A stretch of 64,000 nt of DNA from Pseudomonas bananamidigenes (lineage in GTDB: Bacteria; Pseudomonadota; Gammaproteobacteria; Pseudomonadales; Pseudomonadaceae). Each line of letters begins with the position of its first letter. Position 1 is the stretch's first letter. The notes under the pieces were generated by a model that made no database searches, was not told the DNA's origin, and was given only the letters and a program-made list of their open reading frames with translations. The stretch is from NCBI RefSeq assembly GCF_001679645.1, contig NZ_LRUN01000037.1, forward strand, positions 62,001 to 126,000. The letters run 5' to 3'. Of the stretch, positions 37,244 through 45,345 are shown in pieces. The translations under genes were made by a program, and so were the position numbers.

Positions 37244-37840
37244 ATGTCTATGAGTCTGCCGCTTTTCCCGCTGAACACGGTGCTGTTTCCCGGCTGCAAT
37301 CTGGATCTGCAGATCTTCGAGGCACGTTACCTGGACATGATCGGTCGCTGCATGAAACAGGGCGGCGGGTTCGGTGTGGTGTGCATTCTCGAAGGCCATG
37401 AAGTCGGCGTCGCCCCCGAAGGTTACGCGATGGTCGGCTGTGAGGCGCGGATCACGGATTTCCAGCAGCAGGACAACGGGCTGCTGGGTATCCGGGTGCA
37501 AGGCGGGCGCCGCTTCATCGTGCAGCACAGCGACGTGCAGCGCGATCAGCTGATCGTCGCCGAGGTGGAGTGGCTGGACGAAGAGCCCGAGCAACCCTTG
37601 CAGGATGAAGACGCCGATCTGGTGGCGCTGCTCAAGGCCCTCGCCGAACATCCGATGGTCGAAGCGCTGAACATGGGCACCGAAGCGGTCGGTCAGCAGT
37701 CGCTGGCCAACCAACTGGCCTATCTGCTGCCCTTCGCCGAAGAGGACAAGATCGACCTGCTGCAACTCGACGATCCGCAGCAGCGACTGGATGCGATCCA
37801 GGCGCTGCTCGACGAGTTACAGGGCGAACTTTTCGCCTGA
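37244..37840 (+). CDS. LON-substrate-binding-domain protein
   Basis: A 198-residue stand-alone version of the N-terminal domain of Lon protease (PF02190 type): LPLFPLNTVLFPGCNLDLQIFEARYLDM at the start, GGFGVVCILEGHEVG and EARITDFQQQDNGLLGIRVQGGRRF. No AAA+ or protease domain. The C-terminal half is helical and acidic (LQDEDADLVALLKALAEHPM). Function unknown. Starts four bases after lrgB, so probably in the same operon. Conserved in Pseudomonas (PA4012 region). Confidence 0.88.
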   Translation: MSMSLPLFPLNTVLFPGCNLDLQIFEARYLDMIGRCMKQGGGFGVVCILEGHEVGVAPEGYAMVGCEARITDFQQQDNGLLGIRVQGGRRFIVQHSDVQRDQLIVAEVEWLDEEPEQPLQDEDADLVALLKALAEHPMVEALNMGTEAVGQQSLANQLAYLLPFAEEDKIDLLQLDDPQQRLDAIQALLDELQGELFA

Positions 37841-37846
37841 AGCGGC

Positions 37847-39517
37847 TTATTCGGGCCAGACGATATCGTTGGCGAACCACTCCTTGCCCCTGTCCAGTGT
37901 CAGGATCGGCTTGCCTGCCAGGGCAACCTTGTCGATCAGGGCGTCATATTCATGCCGGTTGAACGCACCACTGTGGGTGCGCTCTTCAATGGAGTCGCCG
38001 TATTGTGCCTGCTCGCCAATGTCGTCGACCTTCGCTGCGCGAGTGAACGTTGAGTCGAGCAGCCACAGGCGCTGCGACTCGATGCCCCGCTTCGAGGTCG
38101 ATATCAGTGCTTCGAGTTCATCGTCGGGAAACCACGCACCTTTGCGGATGGCTGCGTCATTGAGAAACTGGTTTTCCTCCCTGAGGACCACTTCCAGCTT
38201 TCGCGTGTCGATGACGTAGGCAAAAACAAACTGCTGATTGTGGCGGATCGTTTCGTAGTTGCGCTCGGGGTCCAGTTCCACGTCGGATACATCAGACCAG
38301 TCGTTGTCCGATTCGCCCGACTCGACATCCGGCTCGCCGGGCTTTCTGCCGGGGTATTTGTTTTTCTGGTTGTTGTAGCGCAGGTATTCCGGATCGGGGG
38401 ACTCGGTACCGCGACCGGCGTATCCCCTGACCAGCTCAAGGCTGACCGTGGCGCTGATCGGCTTCTCCGTTGTCGCACCACGGGGATGCTTCAGACGCGG
38501 CAGCATCCGGCCGTCGTTAAAGAACTCGAAAGGCGTACGTTCATCGCCCCTGAACAGACCGGGAATGTCGGTGCGGTACAGGCAATTGCTGCTGTTGCGC
38601 AAATAACCCAGCTTTGCAAGAAAAGCGTCCAGAAACTCTCCGCTGACACTTTCATCGAAGCCGCCAAGACCGTGGCGCAGCAGCTTGCCGTTGCGCAATG
38701 GCAGGAGCAGCGGTTCGATTTCCTGGTGGAACGCATCGAAGCGGGTCGGATCGTCTACGTCCATTGAGCGAAGCTTGTGGCTGTCCGCCCAGCGGGGAAG
38801 CATCAACGGATTGGCGATCAGATCGTCGCGCAGTCGCACGTGCTGACGGGGGGACAGGTTGTAGGCGCGCAACAGTACGACGCGTTCACCGTGGGTCATT
38901 TGTGGATACAGCCGCTTGAAGTGCTCGTTCAACAACTCGGTGGTGGCGGCCTTCAAGTCTATCGTTAGCGGTTCGGGCGAGGGTTGCCTGGTCGATACAA
39001 TCGCTGCGCCGTCAGTGTCCGTCGGGTGCGGTCGTTTCAGCGGTCTCGACAGGCTCCACGTTGTCTCACCGGTATTTCGGTAGAGGGCCGGGCCGGGCGC
39101 AAGTTTCTTGTAAAGATCCATTGCCCGGTAAGTGCCAAGGCTGTCATCGAACTCCACGTATACCGTGCCGACCTCTTTCACATCGACGAACTGGCGCCCG
39201 ACGATGTAACGCAGGCCTTCGTCGTTGGGCGGTTGCATGTTGCGCAGCAGTCCGGGGTTCAGCAGGTAGCCGTTCAAGCCTGTGGCTGATTGACGGAGTC
39301 CCGATGGCAAATCCGATATCTGTACACGTGGCGGTTCGGATGTACCGGCGGGTGGCGGGGTATGCCCCGGGTTTTGACCACGTGGCGTGAACGAGTCGGG
39401 CGATTGATGTTGCGGCGACTGTGGAAGCAGTGGTCGTAACCGGGGTGGTTGAGCGAGTGGGACGACAGGCGTGTCTGGCCTGGTAGGGCCGGGTGGTGCG
39501 GGCGGTTTGGGGCGCAT
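37847..39517 (-). CDS. ADP-ribosyltransferase toxin-like protein (enterotoxin-A/cholera-toxin-like C-terminus)
   Basis: A 556-residue protein. The first ~65 residues are Pro-rich (MRPKPPAPPGPTRPDTP), no signal peptide. A helper block VEFDDSLGTYRA...GPALY follows (~121-145). The C-terminal part has the signature of R-S-E mono-ADP-ribosyltransferases: LFRGDERTPFEFF (R323, like cholera toxin YRADSRPP), ISATVSL (S355, in the STS position), AYVIDTR, and PDDELEALIS (E467-L-E469) followed by I...Q-R-L-W-L, like DEQEVSALGGIP. All key residues are present, so NAD-dependent ADP-ribosylation of a host or rival protein is plausible. A basic/acidic insert (~385-420) is extra. Starts 4 bases after the pore-forming RTX gene; operon likely. 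Confidence 0.75.
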   Translation of the reverse strand: MRPKPPAPPGPTRPDTPVVPLAQPPRLRPLLPQSPQHQSPDSFTPRGQNPGHTPPPAGTSEPPRVQISDLPSGLRQSATGLNGYLLNPGLLRNMQPPNDEGLRYIVGRQFVDVKEVGTVYVEFDDSLGTYRAMDLYKKLAPGPALYRNTGETTWSLSRPLKRPHPTDTDGAAIVSTRQPSPEPLTIDLKAATTELLNEHFKRLYPQMTHGERVVLLRAYNLSPRQHVRLRDDLIANPLMLPRWADSHKLRSMDVDDPTRFDAFHQEIEPLLLPLRNGKLLRHGLGGFDESVSGEFLDAFLAKLGYLRNSSNCLYRTDIPGLFRGDERTPFEFFNDGRMLPRLKHPRGATTEKPISATVSLELVRGYAGRGTESPDPEYLRYNNQKNKYPGRKPGEPDVESGESDNDWSDVSDVELDPERNYETIRHNQQFVFAYVIDTRKLEVVLREENQFLNDAAIRKGAWFPDDELEALISTSKRGIESQRLWLLDSTFTRAAKVDDIGEQAQYGDSIEERTHSGAFNRHEYDALIDKVALAGKPILTLDRGKEWFANDIVWPE

Positions 39518-39521
39518 GGTG

Positions 39522-42500
39522 TCATTCCTTGACGTTGATCAGGTGCTCGATCGGTATCGAGCGGGACGGAGCACTTTCCGAGCTCCAGGCACGGGTGTCG
39601 GTGTTGTAGAAGATCCTGCCGGCAGCCCCATCGCGCAGGCGAATATTGCGAACCTGCACGTGACGGGTCTCGAGTTCGTCGCGTTGTTGGTGGTCAGCGA
39701 TGTCCTGGATGATTGCCTGAATCGATGAATAAGCGCGGGCATCCACGGCGTAGAGACCGATTACCTCGAACAGGGCGTTGATCCTGTAACGGTTCCCCGA
39801 TGTGACCAGCACCTCGACAGTTTCCAGTGGCAACGTCGGGTCGTTGCTGTCCGGCAGATGAATCCGGATGCTGCCGATCTTCAGCAGGTTGTCCTTTATG
39901 GCAAGGTCGCGCGAGGTGATCTGTTCCTGCAGATGTTGTGTGTGAACGTGCCAGGTGGATGACCCCGAAATGCTGGCGTCGGCCTCGGTGGTGGACAGTC
40001 GAATGGAGAGGTGGCTGGCGGGAAACAGCTCGTAAGTCGAGGATCGTCCTTCCAGCCAGTAGGTCGCATGGTGCTCGGCAGCCCGAAAATCGATCCGTTG
40101 CGGCGTAGCCTTCAAGGTGCGTTTTTCGATGAAAGGCCGGACGAAAATGTATTTGCCGGCCCGTTCACGCAATGAGGCGCGGCTCTGGATACTGGTGTAA
40201 CCGCTGTTTTTTGCATCCTCGAGGTACGAGTTGTCAGGGAATTCGAGGGCGTAGGAAACGCCGTCGCGCATGACCAGGGTCACGGGATGTTTCATCAGCC
40301 AGCCGGAGGCCATGATCCCGGCACCCATATCGCTTTTCTTGCCCGGACCTTCTTCTACTGCGCCGTGCAAAGAGAGCAGCCCTCCTCCCGGACCGAAAGT
40401 GATGGCGAAGTGAACGTTCGAGTAGCCGAGAAACGTGAACGCACCGGGCTCCGTTTTTTTTACGGTATAGATGGCCCGGACTTCGTCGATTTCCGAACTG
40501 TCGCGATCGATATAAAGGGTGCTCCGGGAGGGCTTGTCGTTCTGCGTGGCCACCAGGATCGTGTGATGGACATCGCGGGAAACGAAGTAGGACGAGTGCG
40601 TCTTGTCCGAAAGATTGAAAGGGCGGTCATTGACCGGAACCGGGGAAGCCTTGGCGATGCCGGCAGTCAGAACGCTGACACCCACCGACAGATCGTTCAG
40701 GTCCGTAACTTCGGCAGGCCACTCCGGTTGCAGGTGGTAACCGTCCTGGGTGATGAACGTCCATTTGGCATTGCGCAACGAGCGCTTGCCATCGACGGTC
40801 CGGTACACCGCTTCGAGAGTCAGTTCCCGTCGTGGCGAGCGCACGTCGTCATCGCGTAGTGATTCGATGACCAGTGCGTCATTGCGAATGTACCAACGCT
40901 GGATGGCTTCGAGCGGTACGCCCAGATAGACCTTGCTGGGCTCCTGGCCATCTTCGGTGATGGAAACGTGGTGACTCGTCGGGTCCAGCTGATAGGTATC
41001 GCTGCCAGGGCCTCCGTCGACCGTGACATGCAGACCACGTACGGAAATCTGGTCGTCCCCGGCACCGGCATCGACACGATCATTGCCATTGGCGGCGATG
41101 ATGTCGGCCTGTTCGGAGCCGGTCACGCGATTGATCGCGCCGGCGAGCGTCTCGACCTTTTCGATGGAGCTGAGCGTCGAGTGCAGCACCGGCTCGAGTT
41201 CTGGGTCCTCGGGTCGCAACGATAGCGCGCCGTTTTTCAGGTCGATGTGATAGCCGAGGTGACGCGGCGGGTCGGGGATATGATCCAGATGTCTGTGCGT
41301 GCCTTGCAGCCATAACAGATCGATACCGTCCCCTCCCGACAGCTCGCTTGCCTTGATCGGATCGTATGAAAGAGCTTCGGACGCCGACTGAAAAATAAAG
41401 GAGTCACCCTTGTCGCCGCCATGCAGCACTTTTCTGCCGGTGCCATAGCTGAAAAAGTTGGCTTTGTTCCGCACGCCCTGCACCGCGTCCTGGCCACCGC
41501 CGAGGCTCCAGAACACACCCTTGGCCGGATCACTTTTTACTTTGGAAAGGATGGAATCCGATGCCGGCAGGCCAGCTCTTGCGTCGTAAATGTCATCGGT
41601 ATCAACGATGACCGGCAGGTTCTCGGTCTTGTACGGCGACTCGCCGTTGTTCCACGCATAGTAATAGATGCGAGTGGGCTGCAGCCGGACCTCGTACTGG
41701 CCATTGACGATCACATCGACGGTTTCCTTGAATTCATTGTCCAGCCAGCCAAGGCTGCGGGTCTTCAGGGCTTTGGCGTAGTCCGCAGTGGTCTTGGCGA
41801 CCAGGTAGCGATACATCAGCGCCTTGTCCTGATCCTGACCGGTGAACGCAAACCAGCCGGCACGCCAGCGCTCGTTCACGGTCAGTTCGATGTAGTCGTC
41901 AATGTCGTCGACCGCCCGGACGGCGCCATAGATTTTCGCCCCGACAATCATGATCGCGGCGGCGGCGAGCCCCACCGGGCCTGCTGCCTGAAATCCCGCC
42001 AAAGCTGCACAGCCGAGAGCCAGTGAAAGCACACCGCTGAATACGCTCAACCCGCCGGTGACATACAGGTCCTGCGCCTCCTTGCCCTGGGTCCTGGCGG
42101 CATCGTTGAAGGATTTGATGGCGGTATAGATATCGAAGGGCAGCGTCAGCACGCTGGCGATCAACCCCGCCCCGCGACACAGCCATTTGCCCATGGAGGT
42201 CTTGCCGAATTGTTCGAACGCCATGGACCCCTGGCGGATCATTTGCTCGCCGGTCTTGCTCAAGGCGTACTCGACACCCAGGGAGGTGATTTCCGCGAGC
42301 CCTCCGCCTGCGTTGATCAGCGCCTCAGCTGTATCGCCTTTCTTCAAGGCGTCGATAGCACCGATGTAAGCGCTGTAAAGTCCGTACGCCTGCATCCCGA
42401 CGCCCACGCTGGCCATCCCGCGGCTTTTGGTTTTATCGACCCAGTCCGGCAGGTGTTCGGGTAGCGGGTCTCGACGAATATCGAGGCGCTGGGTGGCGTT

Positions 42501-42962
42501 CAGCAGGTGGTTGATCCTGTTCATGGCGTCAGCGAATTCGCCGGTTGGCATCTCTCGCATGAGTGGTGGGGCATCGGGAGAACGCTGGGTGACGATCTCG
42601 TACAGCAGGGGCGGGATCTGAGCGTTTTCCGCTGAGGGAACGGCTCTCATGCGCTGTTCGATCCGAGCCGTATCGAATTCCAGTGCATCGATGAACGCCT
42701 GGTCAGGTTCGGAAAAGTAGGTGTTGATTGGCGAAATGGCCTGCCCGTCGACTCGGCCACCCAAGGCTTGAAGTGTCCGGCGACTGACGCTGAATTCGCC
42801 GATGTGCAAGGGACCGAACAGGGCATCCAGGTCTGCAAGGCCGGGCGTTTGATTTGAGGCGGGAACCTGTGGCTCTGGCGGGATGTTCAGGTCGGATATT
42901 TTGATCGGCGCTGACGGCCTGTCAGTCTGAGGTGGGGTGTTCAGTCGATTTGTCGAAGTCAT
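39522..42962 (-). CDS. Large RTX protein with TcdA/TcdB/Mcf-like pore-forming region
   Basis: About 1146 residues from ATG 42962 (a GTG four codons upstream is possible). No signal peptide. Residues ~180-350 form a long hydrophobic/amphipathic region (VGVGMQAYGLYSAYIGAID, LIASVLTLPFDIYTAIKSFN, VFSGVLSLALGCAALAGF, VGLAAAAIMIVGAKIYGAV) as in the translocation domain of large clostridial toxins and Mcf/FitD insecticidal toxins. Residues ~510-660 carry RTX-type calcium repeats (GGDKGDSF, SGGDGIDLL, GNDRVDAGAGDDQ, DGGPGSDTY). The rest is beta-rich and unrecognised. No type I secretion genes are nearby. Co-oriented with the downstream ADP-ribosyltransferase-like gene, suggesting translocator plus enzyme; this pairing is inference. 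Confidence 0.75.
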   Translation of the reverse strand: MTSTNRLNTPPQTDRPSAPIKISDLNIPPEPQVPASNQTPGLADLDALFGPLHIGEFSVSRRTLQALGGRVDGQAISPINTYFSEPDQAFIDALEFDTARIEQRMRAVPSAENAQIPPLLYEIVTQRSPDAPPLMREMPTGEFADAMNRINHLLNATQRLDIRRDPLPEHLPDWVDKTKSRGMASVGVGMQAYGLYSAYIGAIDALKKGDTAEALINAGGGLAEITSLGVEYALSKTGEQMIRQGSMAFEQFGKTSMGKWLCRGAGLIASVLTLPFDIYTAIKSFNDAARTQGKEAQDLYVTGGLSVFSGVLSLALGCAALAGFQAAGPVGLAAAAIMIVGAKIYGAVRAVDDIDDYIELTVNERWRAGWFAFTGQDQDKALMYRYLVAKTTADYAKALKTRSLGWLDNEFKETVDVIVNGQYEVRLQPTRIYYYAWNNGESPYKTENLPVIVDTDDIYDARAGLPASDSILSKVKSDPAKGVFWSLGGGQDAVQGVRNKANFFSYGTGRKVLHGGDKGDSFIFQSASEALSYDPIKASELSGGDGIDLLWLQGTHRHLDHIPDPPRHLGYHIDLKNGALSLRPEDPELEPVLHSTLSSIEKVETLAGAINRVTGSEQADIIAANGNDRVDAGAGDDQISVRGLHVTVDGGPGSDTYQLDPTSHHVSITEDGQEPSKVYLGVPLEAIQRWYIRNDALVIESLRDDDVRSPRRELTLEAVYRTVDGKRSLRNAKWTFITQDGYHLQPEWPAEVTDLNDLSVGVSVLTAGIAKASPVPVNDRPFNLSDKTHSSYFVSRDVHHTILVATQNDKPSRSTLYIDRDSSEIDEVRAIYTVKKTEPGAFTFLGYSNVHFAITFGPGGGLLSLHGAVEEGPGKKSDMGAGIMASGWLMKHPVTLVMRDGVSYALEFPDNSYLEDAKNSGYTSIQSRASLRERAGKYIFVRPFIEKRTLKATPQRIDFRAAEHHATYWLEGRSSTYELFPASHLSIRLSTTEADASISGSSTWHVHTQHLQEQITSRDLAIKDNLLKIGSIRIHLPDSNDPTLPLETVEVLVTSGNRYRINALFEVIGLYAVDARAYSSIQAIIQDIADHQQRDELETRHVQVRNIRLRDGAAGRIFYNTDTRAWSSESAPSRSIPIEHLINVKE

Positions 42963-42972
42963 TGCTCTTTTC

Positions 42973-43025
42973 ACAAGTCCGTTTGTGGTTTATCTGCCGG
43001 AATGTTGCACGGGGCACGGACTTGT
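42973..43025 (-). promoter_or_regulatory. Leader inverted repeat at the start of the RTX gene
   Basis: ACAAGTCCGT (42973-42982) and ACGGACTTGT (43016-43025) are perfect 10-base arms, 33 bases apart. In the mRNA the 3' arm ends at the GTG/ATG start region, next to the weak ribosome-binding site GAAAAGAG. A stem here could control translation or be an operator. Confidence 0.5.
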
Positions 43026-43057
43026 TCATGAGCATTTGCTTTGCCAAATGTTTGAGG

Positions 43058-43090
43058 ACGCTCACCGGCGCGGAGTGTGCCGATGAGCGT
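43058..43090 (-). terminator. Hairpin after the DedA-PAP2 gene
   Basis: ACGCTCA (43058-43064) pairs with TGAGCGT (43084-43090), extended by CGGC/GCCG inside. It lies just beyond the stop of the gene at 43102 on the minus strand. No strong T-run follows, so it may be an attenuator or stabiliser rather than a terminator. Confidence 0.4.
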
Positions 43091-43101
43091 TGAGTGCGGG
43101 C

Positions 43102-44418
43102 TCAGTAGGCATATCGCAACAAGGTGTGTGGCAAATGCCGCAATACGAAGAACCCGAACAGGGCGACCAGTGCAGGCAGCACCAGCCACCAGACTTTCTG
43201 CGGCATCGCTTCGAGAGGGGAGCGGCGCTGACTCAGCCACAGGCTCGCTGCGCAGACGCAGGAGGCGAGCATGGCGCCGGCCAGGACATCCGTCGGCCAG
43301 TGGGCGCCCAGATACACCCGCGACAGCGCGATCGCCAGCGCCGGCATGCAGCCGATCAACAGCCAGGTCAGGCGCAGTCTTGGCGGTTGCCCGCGTCCCG
43401 CCAGCACCGCGAGCGTCAGGAACAGTGCAAACGATCCGGACGCATGACCGCTTGGCATGCTGTAGCTGGTGATCGGATCGGTCAGCACTTCCGGGCGTAC
43501 CCGGGCGAAAAACAGTTTTGTGCCGGTGTTGGCCAGCGCAGTGACGAGCAGCGTGCCGCCCGCGAAGATCGCCTGGCGCCACTGTCGGCACAGCAGCAAC
43601 AAGCCTGTCAGCAGGGCACTGAACAGCAACATGTTGCGGAATTCGCCGATCAGGGTGAAGACCACTGCGACCTCGTCGAGCGCTGCACTGCGGTGCTCTT
43701 GCACGAGGGTCATGACGCCTTGGTCGAGTGCCGTCAGATAGGGATAGCCGATGAACAGCGCAATCAGGATCGACAGGCTCATGCTGCTGATCCAGATTGT
43801 CGCCCGACGGTGACGGCGCAGGCTGCTGTTGGCGCTCAGGCCGACCATCACCGCAATGCTGGCGGCGACGATCCCGGCCTGCGGCCAGAAACCTTCCGGC
43901 AGCGGCAGACGAATCGCCGCCCCGGTGGCCCAGCCCGGCAGCAGGTAGGCGATGCTCCAGCCGGCGGCTGCCAGCAGGCTGACTGCCGCGAAGCGCGGGA
44001 AGGGCATGTCGCACATCCCGGCGACCATCGGCAGCATCGGACGCAGCGGGCCGATGAACCGTCCGACCAGCAGGCTGGCGATGCCATAGCGCTGGAAGTA
44101 GGTTTCAGCGCCGGCCATCCATTCCGGATGATGACGCAGGCCCGGCAGGCGCCGGATGTTCTGGTGGAAGTGGCGACCCAGGAAATACGAAATCACATCC
44201 CCGAGAATCCCGCCGAGAAACCCCAGCAACAGGGTTTCGCTCAACGACAGCGCACCGCTGCCCGCCATGACAGCCACGGCGAACAGCAACACCGTACCGG
44301 GCACGATCAATCCGGCAATCGCCAGACATTCCACGAACGCCACAATGAGCACGGCGGCGGCCAGCCACTGCGGGTTGGCGGCCAGCCACCCGGTCACGCT
44401 ATCGAGCCATGGGCCCAT
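43102..44418 (-). CDS. Fused DedA-PAP2 phosphatase membrane protein
   Basis: About 438 residues; ATG 44418 follows GGAGTG. The N-terminal ~200 residues are DedA-like (VECLAIAGLIVPGTVLLF, GDVISYFLGRHFHQ, VGRFIGPLRPMLPMVAGMCDMPFPRF). The C-terminal ~200 residues are a PAP2 acid phosphatase: KLFFARVRPE (motif KxxxxxxRP), SYSMPSGHASGSF (PSGH), and SRVYLGAHWPTDVLAG (SRxxxxxHxxxD). It may couple lipid flipping to undecaprenyl-pyrophosphate or phosphatidate dephosphorylation. Conserved in Pseudomonas (PA4011 region). Confidence 0.9.
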   Translation of the reverse strand: MGPWLDSVTGWLAANPQWLAAAVLIVAFVECLAIAGLIVPGTVLLFAVAVMAGSGALSLSETLLLGFLGGILGDVISYFLGRHFHQNIRRLPGLRHHPEWMAGAETYFQRYGIASLLVGRFIGPLRPMLPMVAGMCDMPFPRFAAVSLLAAAGWSIAYLLPGWATGAAIRLPLPEGFWPQAGIVAASIAVMVGLSANSSLRRHRRATIWISSMSLSILIALFIGYPYLTALDQGVMTLVQEHRSAALDEVAVVFTLIGEFRNMLLFSALLTGLLLLCRQWRQAIFAGGTLLVTALANTGTKLFFARVRPEVLTDPITSYSMPSGHASGSFALFLTLAVLAGRGQPPRLRLTWLLIGCMPALAIALSRVYLGAHWPTDVLAGAMLASCVCAASLWLSQRRSPLEAMPQKVWWLVLPALVALFGFFVLRHLPHTLLRYAY

Positions 44419-44472
44419 ACACAACACTCCATTTCATTGATGCCCCTGGCCGGCGTACCGCAGAGAGGACAC

Positions 44473-45168
44473 TCACAGCAGAAAATAATCGCGACCTTCG
44501 ACCTGACCCCGGCGCAGCGGGTTCCGGGTGCACCACTGGGCGTAGGATGCGTCGACGAAGCGGTACATCAAATGCTCGTCACGCCCATGGGGAATGCCCA
44601 GGCGGGTGGTCTGGATGATGTGGCCTGGCGCGGGGCCGGTGTCTTCCACCAGCAGGATTTCGTGGTCGAAACGCTTGGCGTCCCACACCGGCACCTTCAG
44701 CCCCAGCGCCTTGCACAACAGAGTCTGCCCGGCGCAGAGCTTTTGTGGCGGGCGCGGGCGACCCTGAGCGTCGGGGTTGTTCAGCAGCATCTGTGCGAGG
44801 CTGGCCGGACCACTGATTTCATCAACCCACGGATAGGCCGATTTGATCAGCACCGCGTTGCCGGGACCCTGGGCGCTGAAGTTCAGCGAGTCGCCGCCAC
44901 GGGCGTAGTACATATAGATGTGGCCGCCATCCAGAAACAAAGCCTTACGCTTTTCCGTGTAGCCGAGGGAGGCATGGCTGCCTTTTTCCGCGCAGTAATA
45001 CGCTTCGGTTTCAATGATTCGGGCGCTGAGCCACAGGTCACCGACCCGGTGGCGGATGACTTTGCCCAGCAGATCCCGGGCCAGCACTTGGGCATCGCGG
45101 TCGAAAAAAGCGTCCGGAAGGCCCAGCGGCAGGCGCCCGGCATGGGCGCGAACGGTCAGGTTGGACAT
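44473..45168 (-). CDS. mpg: DNA-3-methyladenine glycosylase (AAG/Mpg family)
   Basis: A 231-residue alkyladenine glycosylase starting base-excision repair of alkylated purines. Family features: RDLLGKVIRHRVGDLWLSARIIETEAYYCAEKGSHAS (contains the catalytic-base Glu in IIETEAY), FLDGGHIYMYYARGG with DNA-intercalating Tyr, NAVLIKSAYPW and GPASLAQML. The AlkA- and Tag-type folds are different. Divergent from proA. Conserved place (PA4010). Confidence 0.93.
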   Translation of the reverse strand: MSNLTVRAHAGRLPLGLPDAFFDRDAQVLARDLLGKVIRHRVGDLWLSARIIETEAYYCAEKGSHASLGYTEKRKALFLDGGHIYMYYARGGDSLNFSAQGPGNAVLIKSAYPWVDEISGPASLAQMLLNNPDAQGRPRPPQKLCAGQTLLCKALGLKVPVWDAKRFDHEILLVEDTGPAPGHIIQTTRLGIPHGRDEHLMYRFVDASYAQWCTRNPLRRGQVEGRDYFLL

Positions 45169-45303
45169 GGCAAACGGTGTTTATCCAGACAAAAGAGGTC
45201 GTGATGATAGCAATCCGAGCCTTAATTTCGGCTGAACATCGGCAAATCGCCGTCCATTTCGACCATCCGCCCGTCACCGCTGTTAGTCCCGGGGCACGAC
45301 AGC

Positions 45304-45309
45304 TATAAT
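45304..45309 (+). promoter_or_regulatory. Candidate -10 hexamer of the proA operon
   Basis: A consensus TATAAT lies 37 bases before the proA ATG in the divergent mpg-proA gap. No good -35 match at 16-18 bases; an activator or extended element may be needed. It would drive the long proA-nadD-rsfS-rlmH-mrdA-rodA-mltB-rlpA series at least in part. Confidence 0.4.
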
Positions 45310-45345
45310 CTGCCGCTTTCCTCTTTGCCAAGACCCCAGCAGACC

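Noticed and set aside
39522..42962. Type I secretion partner for the RTX protein
   Set aside because: No ABC transporter, membrane-fusion protein or TolC gene lies anywhere in the window, so the export route cannot be assigned.
30262..42962. Type VI or contact-dependent toxin with immunity gene
   Set aside because: No PAAR, VgrG, Hcp, filamentous-haemagglutinin repeats or small immunity-like gene beside the toxin-like genes.
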